Shown here: positions 54,821 to 62,224 of the stretch, piece after piece
Layout of the letters: each line of letters begins with the position of its first letter
Numbering within the stretch: the stretch's first letter is position 1
From: Verrucomicrobiota bacterium
Lineage (GTDB): Bacteria; Verrucomicrobiota; Kiritimatiellia; CAIQIC01
Reading direction: 5' to 3'
Assembly (NCBI GenBank): GCA_004321905.1
Contig: SCQF01000041.1
Coordinates: 62,001 to 126,000, forward strand
Length of the DNA: 64,000 nt
The notes under the pieces: model-generated
The model's database searches: none
What the model was told of the DNA's origin: nothing
What the model saw: only the letters and a program-made list of their open reading frames with translations
Program-made: the position numbers and the translations under genes

Positions 54821-56467
54821 TTAGCTGATCACATCGGGTTCGCCTTCAGCATCGCGTTGCCGGCGCAAACTCGCCTTCTCTTCAGGCGTTTTTTGCTTCG
54901 GCGCCTGTTTTCGCTTGGGCGCGGATTGGGCCTGGGGATCATAGGCCGGGTTACGCCGCGGCACAACAGCCGCGGTGTCCTTCAGAAATCCGGAAATGAG
55001 ATCATTCAGCTCGCGAACAAGCGCTGGTTTTTCAGCGGCGATATTTTTTGTCTCGCCAATATCGTCCTTCAAATTATAGAGCTCGAAGCGGTCGCCGCCA
55101 TCATCGCCATCACCATAGCAGCGAATGAGCTTCCAGTCGCCGCGGCGCACATAGGTGGCGGGAATAGCCCCGTTGAGCTTGTCTGCTTCCTGGGTCTGGC
55201 CGTGCGGAAAATGGCAGAAGACGCATTCGCGCACCGCGCCCTTTCCCAACAACGCGGGGACTTGGTTCACGCCGTCGAGTTGCAAGCCCGCGCGTGGCGC
55301 AAGTCCACACATCGCCAGCAGGGTGGGATAGAAATCCACACTTTGGAATAGAATCGCGCTCGTCGTGTTGGCCTTTGTTTTGCCGGGCCAGTGGATAATG
55401 CAAGGTTCGCGTGTACCACCTTCATAGATGGAGCCTTTGCCGCTGCGCAGTGGCAGATTGCTTGTCGCCGGGATGTTCTCAAAGCCCGCCGGGTCCGTCT
55501 TTTTCGGCAAGTAGGCATAGCCGCCGTTATCGGAGAAGAATACGATGATCGTGCGCTCGGCGAGGCCGCTCTCGTCCACCGCCGCAAGCAAGCGCCCAAC
55601 ACCTTCGTCGAGGCTCTTGACCATCGCCGCATAGAGCGGATTATGTTGCGGATTCTTCGCGTCGGCCTTCGCCTTGAAATGCTCAATGTAATCAAGTTTG
55701 GCGTTCCACGGCGCGTGCACCGAATAGGCCCAATAGTTCATATAAAACGTTTTATCCTTGTGTTCGCGGATGAACTGGGCCGCCTCCGTTGACATGCGGT
55801 CTTCGATGTGTTCATCCGCCTGCATATCGAGTGGTGGGGTTTTGATGAACTTCCACGGTGCAAAATAGCTGCCTACGGGACTGGGCACATTGGGCGCATG
55901 CGGAAATTCAAAATCAAAGCCGCGATCCTTCGGCTCATAATGATCTTCGGGATGGTGTGGTCGGTTGAAACCAAGGTGCCACTTGCCAAAATGCGCCGTT
56001 ACATAACCCGCCTCATGCAACGCCTCCGCAAGCGTAACGTAGTCCGGCTTCAATCGCGTCAGACTTCCGGATAGGAGCACTTGCTGGGTCGGGCCACCCC
56101 GCTCCTGAAGTTTCTTTTCAAGTTTAACCTCTGGCAGATGACATACGGGGACCGTAATACCGATACGCGCAGGATAGAGGCCGGTCAGGATGCTGGCCCG
56201 CGTGGGCGAGCAAAACGGATTAGCCGCGTAGGCTTGCGTCAACCGCAAACCGCGTGCCGCCAGCCGGTCAATGTTCGGTGTTTCGTAGAGCGTGCTGCCC
56301 TGACACCGCAAATCCATCCAGCCAAGGTCGTCGGCGAGGATGAAGAGGATGTTGGGCCGCTGGTTTTCCAAACCTTGGAAAAGAGGCGCGGTACTTTTTC
56401 CAAGCCTTGGAAGACTCAGCGCGATCGCACCAAGTCCGGCCAGTTTGAGAAAGTTACGGCGCTGCAT
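54821..56467 (-). CDS. Sulfatase 16 (paralogue of sulfatase 14)
   Basis: 548 residues. Leader [18 protein letters not shown] then LPRLGKSTAPLFQGLENQ. ILADDLGWMDLRCQGSTLYE, active-site CSPTRASILTGLYPARIG, FGKWHLGFNRPHH, the long shared block DRGFDFEFPHAPNVPSPVGS, FSDNGGYAYLPKK. A Lys/Arg-rich C-terminal region (KRKQAPKQKTPEEKASLRRQ). Sequence identity to sulfatase 14 is high over the entire length, while the leaders differ more. Confidence 0.94.
   Translation of the reverse strand: MQRRNFLKLAGLGAIALSLPRLGKSTAPLFQGLENQRPNILFILADDLGWMDLRCQGSTLYETPNIDRLAARGLRLTQAYAANPFCSPTRASILTGLYPARIGITVPVCHLPEVKLEKKLQERGGPTQQVLLSGSLTRLKPDYVTLAEALHEAGYVTAHFGKWHLGFNRPHHPEDHYEPKDRGFDFEFPHAPNVPSPVGSYFAPWKFIKTPPLDMQADEHIEDRMSTEAAQFIREHKDKTFYMNYWAYSVHAPWNAKLDYIEHFKAKADAKNPQHNPLYAAMVKSLDEGVGRLLAAVDESGLAERTIIVFFSDNGGYAYLPKKTDPAGFENIPATSNLPLRSGKGSIYEGGTREPCIIHWPGKTKANTTSAILFQSVDFYPTLLAMCGLAPRAGLQLDGVNQVPALLGKGAVRECVFCHFPHGQTQEADKLNGAIPATYVRRGDWKLIRCYGDGDDGGDRFELYNLKDDIGETKNIAAEKPALVRELNDLISGFLKDTAAVVPRRNPAYDPQAQSAPKRKQAPKQKTPEEKASLRRQRDAEGEPDVIS
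56364..56412. repeat. Palindrome pair, family A, leader of sulfatase 16
   Basis: Cores CCAAACCTTGG and CCAAGCCTTGG, centres 32 bp apart. Confidence 0.9.
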
Positions 56468-56511
56468 GGTGTTTCCTTTTTATTTTTCCCGTTGATCGCT
56501 TGTCTTTGCGA

Positions 56512-58986
56512 TCATTGGGCTAATATTTTCAGCTCCGCGGATTCCAAGCCTTCCGCCGTTGCCTGAATTCGGATCGTCCCCGGTTGCCGCTGGGCACGCA
56601 CCACCAACAGGGCCTGGCCATTATAGGCGGAACGTTCATCCGCCTGCCAAAGCTCGCTGCTGTTTTGATTTCCGTTATCCACTCCGGCGTTGGTTCCGGC
56701 GCCGGTCACTACAAAGTGGATTTTCTGCGTTGCATCCGGCACGCGGATGCCCTGCTGATCCACAACCTTGACGGCAATATGCGCCAAGTCGAGTCCATCG
56801 GCGGTCAATGCGGGCCGATCGCTTTCCAAGGCCAAACGGCAAGCCTTCCCTGCCGTTTGCAACTGATGTTCAGCGACGACTTTTCCGTCGCGATAGGCAA
56901 GCGCCTTGAGCGTGCCCGGTTCAAAGGGGATATCCCAACTCATTTTCATCTGCTTGAAAGCAGCCATTTTTTGCGTACCAAGCGAGCGGCCATTAAGGAA
57001 GAGTTCGACCGTGTCGCCATTGCTATAGGTAAAAACTTTCATCTTCTGCCCTGCGGGCCAATTCCAGTGGGAGGCGAGAAACTCCCAATTCAAGTGCACG
57101 TCGTTCCATACAATGTTGTTCCCCGGTTGGGGGTCTTTCACCGCAATATGAACCATGGGTTTTTCGGAGTAGAACGACTCCACATAATACGAGGCCGGCT
57201 TGCGCACCCCCGCCAGATCAATCAGCCCGCGGAACCAACCTTTGCAGGGCCAGCCGAACGATTCACCGATATAATCGAACCCGCCCCAGTAAAACTGGCC
57301 CACGGTGTAGGCGTGGTCATATTCAAACCAGTTGTCGCCGCCGCCGTTGGTGCCAATCTCGCTCGCCAAAAAGATCAGTTCGGGATATTTCCGATGATCG
57401 CGCTCAAAGAATGATTGTGTATAATTGCAACTGACGACATCCATGGCGAAAGCCATCTCGCTGGGTTCGCTGTGCTCAAACAAGGCTTGGGGTTTCGCAT
57501 TGTAGCGGACGCCTTTCGCGCGCGCCGGAAAGAGGCCGCAGGTGACGGCGCGGGTTGGATCACTACTCTTCACCAGCGCAGCCATCGCCTTGAATTGGAA
57601 AACTCCGAAATCGGGAGCCGTCATCTGTTGCCCTTCTTCATTACCCACGCTCCAGATAAATACTGACGGATGGTTGCGATCCCGAAGGATAAAATTGCGC
57701 AAATCCGTGGGCCACGCTTGGGCGAAGGGGCGTTCCGGACCGGTATATTGGTCGTTCCATTTATCATAGGCCTCGTCAATGACCAAAACACCCATGCGAT
57801 CACACAGATCAAGCAAAGACGGCTGATAGGGGTTATGCGCCAACCGGACGGCATTGCACCCCATCGCCTTAATCAGCTCCAAGCGCCGCTCGAAACCACG
57901 GTCAAACGCCGCTGCGCCCAAGCACCCCAGATCATGATGGAAGTTGACGCCCTTGGCGGTGACTTTTTTCCCGTTCACCAACAGCCCCTGCTGCGGTGTG
58001 AATTCGATAGTGCGGATACCGAAGGTTGTTTCCACCACGTCACATAACCGACTATCCGCGGTGACGCGGTTGACCACCTTGTAGAGCTTCGGGGTCGCGG
58101 TGGACCAGCGTTGCGGCTGCGTTACCACCAAATCCTGTTTGAAGGTGCACACTCCGCCGGCCGGCACGCGTTCGATCTTGTTCTCTGCGGCCGCCTGTTT
58201 TCCGGCAGGATCACGGACCTCGGTGACCAAGGTGACATCACTTGCCGCGGAACTGCTGTTGGTGACCACGGCTTCGATATGCACGGTGGCCCGCGTGTCT
58301 TCAATCTTCGGCGTAGTGATCCAAACTCCATACTGCGGGACATGCACCGGCGACACCACGAGCAAGTTGACATTGCGATAGATGCCGCTACCCGTGTACC
58401 AGCGTGAACTGCCGACACGGGTGTTATCCGCTCGCACGGCCAACACGTTGGTTCCACCCGCGGGTTTAAGTTGCTCCGTGATGTCAAAACGGAAGCCGAG
58501 ATAACCGTTATAGTTTTTCCCGAGATGAGTCCCGTTCAGCCAGACATCGGCGGCGGTGTAGACACCCTCAAAGTCGAGGAAAACACGTTTCCCGCCAGTT
58601 GGCGAAATGAATGTCTTGCGATACCAGCCGATCCCGCGTGGGCGAAATCCATTGGCCATTCCTTGGGCAACTTTTTCTTTGAACGGCCCATAGACTGACC
58701 AATCGTGCGGCACGTTGATCACCTGCCAGGCGGCGGCATCGAATTGGGGGTCTTGCGCCCCGCGGACCTCGCCCAAGTGAAATTTCCAGTCGAAATTTAG
58801 CCCAACCTGTGTCCGTGCTTCATCTTCGGCGCGGGATATTGTGCCACGCGATTCAGCGGGGGGAACTTGTGCGCCAGATTCCCCTGCCATGCCTGCACTA
58901 CAGATCAAGAGGGCCCCAAGTAACCAGTTCCTGCTGTAACCGATTTCTCGCCGTTGGATGAATATTTTTAGTGTGGATAGTTTCAT
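56512..58986 (-). CDS. GH2-family glycosidase (beta-galactosidase / beta-glucuronidase-like)
   Basis: 824 residues, secreted (hydrophobic leader NWLLGALLICSAGMAG). Sugar-binding domain with LNFDWKFHLG, NVPHDWSVYGPF, GIGWYRKTF, FEGVYTAADVWLNGTHLG; immunoglobulin-like domain; TIM barrel with GVNFHHDLGCLG, AVRLAHNPYQPSLLDLCDRM, acid/base in FIWSVGNEEG and nucleophile region IFLASEIGTNG; two further C-terminal beta domains (DUF4982-like and an Ig-like end). This layout is typical of polysaccharide-utilisation GH2 enzymes. The exact sugar (galactose or a uronic acid) cannot be told from sequence. Confidence 0.93.
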   Translation of the reverse strand: MKLSTLKIFIQRREIGYSRNWLLGALLICSAGMAGESGAQVPPAESRGTISRAEDEARTQVGLNFDWKFHLGEVRGAQDPQFDAAAWQVINVPHDWSVYGPFKEKVAQGMANGFRPRGIGWYRKTFISPTGGKRVFLDFEGVYTAADVWLNGTHLGKNYNGYLGFRFDITEQLKPAGGTNVLAVRADNTRVGSSRWYTGSGIYRNVNLLVVSPVHVPQYGVWITTPKIEDTRATVHIEAVVTNSSSAASDVTLVTEVRDPAGKQAAAENKIERVPAGGVCTFKQDLVVTQPQRWSTATPKLYKVVNRVTADSRLCDVVETTFGIRTIEFTPQQGLLVNGKKVTAKGVNFHHDLGCLGAAAFDRGFERRLELIKAMGCNAVRLAHNPYQPSLLDLCDRMGVLVIDEAYDKWNDQYTGPERPFAQAWPTDLRNFILRDRNHPSVFIWSVGNEEGQQMTAPDFGVFQFKAMAALVKSSDPTRAVTCGLFPARAKGVRYNAKPQALFEHSEPSEMAFAMDVVSCNYTQSFFERDHRKYPELIFLASEIGTNGGGDNWFEYDHAYTVGQFYWGGFDYIGESFGWPCKGWFRGLIDLAGVRKPASYYVESFYSEKPMVHIAVKDPQPGNNIVWNDVHLNWEFLASHWNWPAGQKMKVFTYSNGDTVELFLNGRSLGTQKMAAFKQMKMSWDIPFEPGTLKALAYRDGKVVAEHQLQTAGKACRLALESDRPALTADGLDLAHIAVKVVDQQGIRVPDATQKIHFVVTGAGTNAGVDNGNQNSSELWQADERSAYNGQALLVVRAQRQPGTIRIQATAEGLESAELKILAQ

Positions 58987-58999
58987 AGTATTTCCTTCG

Positions 59000-60493
59000 C
59001 TAAGGTTTATGCTCCGATTGTGGGGTTTTACTGTTGAAATCAGAAACTACCAGCTTGCCCGGCTTGTCGTCGTAGCGCTTCAGGGCGTCACTCCAGCCCG
59101 GCTTCCCGACAAAGATGTTACCCGATGAATAGCTGGGAGACACGGATTCGTTTTTGATCGCCGTTCCGCTCATATTGAATTGATTGCCGGAAATCAGGAT
59201 GCAGCCCGAGTCCGGCCCAATCCGTACGGCAACGCGATTGGGGTTCGCCGGCTCGGTAAAGATGTTGCCGTCCACGATAATGTCCGAGCCGTAGGCAATA
59301 TCCACGTCGCGCGGTTCCACGTCGCGGCGGTGCCGCTCATCGCCACCCGGGATGATGGCGGTCTCATACTTGAACCACTTGGTGCCGGTGTGGTCGTGAC
59401 AATAAAACAATGTATGGCTGATGTTCGCCTGCCGCACACCGTTGATGCGGATGCCACAATCGCGGTAGTTCACATGGCAGTTATCAATGTGAAAACCCGG
59501 TTCGGGCCAATTTTTCGGATCGCGCTTGATGTTCAGCACAATGCCTTCGACGTTGCCGACGAAATATGATCCGCGAATGATCCCATCCTCGGGCTCGATC
59601 TTCACGGCGCGTTGGACAAGTCCATACCGGCTGTTTTCCACGCGGCAATCGGCAATCAGTGGACTGTAGCAATCTTCCAGCAGAATGCCGTATTCCATCG
59701 AATGCTGTTTGGCACCCATCTTTGGCCCGTATTGCTGCGTGATGTTCACATTCTGCAAGAGAGCATACCAAGCGTTGCGTACATGGAGGGCGGTGTTGAA
59801 ATGTCCCCGGTCGAAACGTTCACCACGGATGGCGAGATTGCGCGCAATGAACTGGCGGTCGTTCTGCACGCCCCAATTATCCGTATCAAAGAACACCGCG
59901 GTACCTGCGCCTTCGCGCCCCGCCACCAGCGCAAGGTCGGAGACGATAACGCTGAGCCGCGTGATCTGCCTGCCGGCAAAGGCGAAGCCACCGTCTTTAT
60001 TGTCCACGATAATCTCGGTGGTATTTTCGCCTGCGCCTTCAATATGGAGGCCATAGTATTCGTCGTTTCTGTCGGCAGTAAAGACAACCTGTTGGGCCAG
60101 CCGGTATTTTCCGGGTGGAATAACGACGCGAACATGGCGCGTCGTGCCCAGGGCGGCCATCAGTCGCGCGAACGCCGGCGCGCAATCTTGTTGTCCACTG
60201 GGATCCGCTCCGTAATCGGTGATGTTGGCGGAAAGGTAGGCTGCCGGTGCGGGATTTGCCGGCGGCTGACCGCCCGTCGCCGTCATCCCCCAGCCAGTCA
60301 ACGCCAGTATGAGCAATTTTGAAAAGTTCAGCTGGTTGCGCGCGAGCAGCATCACACGGCGCGGCTTCTTCACGCCGGCGTTTTCCAAGGCTTGTAAATC
60401 AGGCTCCGCATTTTTTCCAAGGCTTGGAAAAACCGTCGCGCCGACCGCACCGCGGCCGTCCGGTTTCAAAAACTCACGGCGTGTATTTGGCAT
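59000..60493 (-). CDS. Right-handed beta-helix protein (pectate-lyase-like) with a grafted sulfatase-type leader
   Basis: 497 residues. The domain starts ITDYGADPSGQQDCAPAFAR (Pectate_lyase_3 pattern), then IPPGKYRLAQQVVF and repeated beta-helix coils (NITQQYGPKMGAK, IADCRVENSRYGLV, IHGNxF-like ISGNQFNMSG). The N-terminus is double: MPNTRREFLKPDGRGAVGAT plus FPSLGK...LQALEN, a Tat leader with palindromes like the sulfatases but with charged residues (KPDGR) in place of the hydrophobic LAGLG; then MLLARNQLNFSKLLILALTG, an ordinary signal peptide. The true start may be that second Met, near 60355. Confidence 0.85.
   Translation of the reverse strand: MPNTRREFLKPDGRGAVGATVFPSLGKNAEPDLQALENAGVKKPRRVMLLARNQLNFSKLLILALTGWGMTATGGQPPANPAPAAYLSANITDYGADPSGQQDCAPAFARLMAALGTTRHVRVVIPPGKYRLAQQVVFTADRNDEYYGLHIEGAGENTTEIIVDNKDGGFAFAGRQITRLSVIVSDLALVAGREGAGTAVFFDTDNWGVQNDRQFIARNLAIRGERFDRGHFNTALHVRNAWYALLQNVNITQQYGPKMGAKQHSMEYGILLEDCYSPLIADCRVENSRYGLVQRAVKIEPEDGIIRGSYFVGNVEGIVLNIKRDPKNWPEPGFHIDNCHVNYRDCGIRINGVRQANISHTLFYCHDHTGTKWFKYETAIIPGGDERHRRDVEPRDVDIAYGSDIIVDGNIFTEPANPNRVAVRIGPDSGCILISGNQFNMSGTAIKNESVSPSYSSGNIFVGKPGWSDALKRYDDKPGKLVVSDFNSKTPQSEHKP
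60381..60432. repeat. Palindrome pair, family A, N-terminus of the beta-helix gene
   Basis: Cores CCAAGGCTTGT (one mismatch) and CCAAGGCTTGG, centres 32 bp apart. Confidence 0.9.
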
Positions 60494-60502
60494 GTTTGCA
60501 CT

Positions 60503-61996
60503 TCACTTGGTTTGATCCCTTGGTGCGCCTGCCGCACGGTGTATTTTTTCGCAATTCGCAAGGGCGCGGCTCAGGGGGTTGACGAAGGAACCCAACGGCT
60601 CTTCGAATTCCGAGACAAAGCCCTCTCGATAAACATGCTTGCTTTTCACATAGAATTCGACGGTTTTCTGATCGCCACGCTTTAGCGCCTCGATGTAGGG
60701 CTGACGCAGGCCACGCATATATCCGCAATGATGCCAACCGATATAATAGGGCAACGAAAAAAGCTTTACGATGTCATCGGCATATATTTTCCCAAGCTGG
60801 TCGTAACAGGCGGTAGCGCCCGGCGGACTATCCACCCACAGGGGATTCCGGGTTGTGTCGCCATTGAGGATTGGTTTTTGTGTGGTTTTATAAATCAAGG
60901 CCAAGGTGTCGCGCTGCTGCTCAAAAGCCCCGTAGTACTGAAGCGTGATCACGTCTACGTAATCCTTCATCAGGTTCAAACTTTGGATCAATGGGCCGGG
61001 ATATTTGGAGTCGCGATTCATGTTCAGCTTGTCGCCGAGAATGAGATGGTTCTGGTCGAACTCGCGGATGGCGTTTTTGCGGACGGCATACCACTGACGC
61101 ATGGCCTTCAAGAGAAACGCCTGACTATCTTCGGTCGCTTTTGCCGTGTCGGCCAGCGAAGTCCAAACCGTCTTGGAAGCCAGTTCATCCCACGTCGAGG
61201 CCGCGCAGGCATAGGTTGCCGCCGCCTTTTCGGGAGAAGCATACCTTTCTTTCAGCAGGGCCACCCAAGCTTGCTTGCCCTTTGCCTCCGCGGGCCGAGC
61301 CATCAACGCGAACACCCACGGGTGGATGGTTTTCCCGGCGACCGAGAGCGCCTGATAAGCCGCCTCGCCTGGGTCATCATCAACCGTCCACGGCGGTCCA
61401 TCGGTATAGGCATAACCCAAAACGCGTGGATCATTGGCGTACGCCTGCACCGTTGCCGCGGCATTGGATTTAACGGCCTTCGTAAAGGCGTCACTAAAGA
61501 CATCAACGGGATTTCGCTTGAAGGCCCGCACCAGGGTGGAGCGCGGCATGTTCCAGCCCCACGGGACAGGCACCTCCAATACGACAACATAATAAGCCGG
61601 CCCCGCGGCATGCAGGCTTTTCGACAGCGGATTGTGAAAGCCGAATGTATTGAAACCCCAGTTATTGAAGTTTGTCGCGACGCGCCGCCCCCATTTTTCC
61701 GCCGCCGGTGAACCGTCCTGGAAAACTCCGTCTGGCGAAAACAGACCCGCCCCATATGTTTTCAACACAAACGCACTGTTGCTGGGCGACTGCCAATAGC
61801 TGGGTTCAATATGATTGGCGCCGATGGAGAGAAACTGTTTGCCGGCAGGGGTCTTAAACCACCAGACCCCCGTTTCTTTTTCCAAGCCGACAAACCCTGT
61901 CGGCAACGTTTTACAGGATCCCTTGCCGGCCAACAGAATCAATAACCCGATTGTTGCACTGAACACGTACCTTAAAGTTAGCGATTGTTTTAGCAT
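60503..61996 (-). CDS. Secreted GH-A-like glycosidase (agarase-like)
   Basis: 497 residues from MLKQSLTLRYVFSATIGLLI; AGAGGAAAGACT precedes this ATG, so the ORF-track start at 62065 is not used. Segments WWFKTPAGKQFLSIGANHIE, NFNNWGFNTFGFHNPLS, YANDPRVLGYAYTDGPPW and ILGDKLNMNR look like the barrel of beta-agarase-type families (GH50/GH86-like), where a substrate-facing NE or DG sits after FVLGY. I cannot fix the family. Together with sulfatases it fits degradation of a sulfated galactan. Confidence 0.7.
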   Translation of the reverse strand: MLKQSLTLRYVFSATIGLLILLAGKGSCKTLPTGFVGLEKETGVWWFKTPAGKQFLSIGANHIEPSYWQSPSNSAFVLKTYGAGLFSPDGVFQDGSPAAEKWGRRVATNFNNWGFNTFGFHNPLSKSLHAAGPAYYVVVLEVPVPWGWNMPRSTLVRAFKRNPVDVFSDAFTKAVKSNAAATVQAYANDPRVLGYAYTDGPPWTVDDDPGEAAYQALSVAGKTIHPWVFALMARPAEAKGKQAWVALLKERYASPEKAAATYACAASTWDELASKTVWTSLADTAKATEDSQAFLLKAMRQWYAVRKNAIREFDQNHLILGDKLNMNRDSKYPGPLIQSLNLMKDYVDVITLQYYGAFEQQRDTLALIYKTTQKPILNGDTTRNPLWVDSPPGATACYDQLGKIYADDIVKLFSLPYYIGWHHCGYMRGLRQPYIEALKRGDQKTVEFYVKSKHVYREGFVSEFEEPLGSFVNPLSRALANCEKIHRAAGAPRDQTK

Positions 61997-62111
61997 AGTC
62001 TTTCCTCTTGAACTTTCATTTTTTGACTCCGTTTTTTCATGGAATTGCGGCGCGTGTGGCTTCATGCCACGGGTGCTTTTGGTTGGGGATGATCGGGTTT
62101 CTTATGCAAGT

Positions 62112-62213
62112 TCACGGGCCCATCATTGCTCTGCTGCCAACCCTTGGCAAGCCCAACGCCACAGCACTCAAACTGGCTGCGCACAAAAAAATTCGCCGCG
62201 TGATCGAGGACAT
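62112..62213 (-). pseudogene. Tat-leader stub after the GH127 gene
   Basis: A 33-codon frame MSSITRRIFLCAASLSAVAL then GLPRVGSRAMMGP and a stop. TRRIFL is a Tat motif, the hydrophobic core is intact, and GLPRVGS is the degraded palindrome (TGCCAACCCTTGGCA). It starts 12 bp after the GH127 stop. The rest of the gene is absent up to 61996. Confidence 0.5.
62135..62149. repeat. Degraded family A palindrome
   Basis: TGCCAACCCTTGGCA; the core CCAACCCTTGG is kept, but the T/A arms are replaced by a TG/CA pair that preserves symmetry. Confidence 0.5.
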
Positions 62214-62224
62214 ATTTTACTCTT

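Noticed and set aside
53113-54828. 571-residue ORF antisense to sulfatase 15
   Set aside because: Composition of a shadow frame; similar antisense frames occur over most of the sulfatases (e.g. 40720-41985, 42717-43931) because of high GC at third positions.
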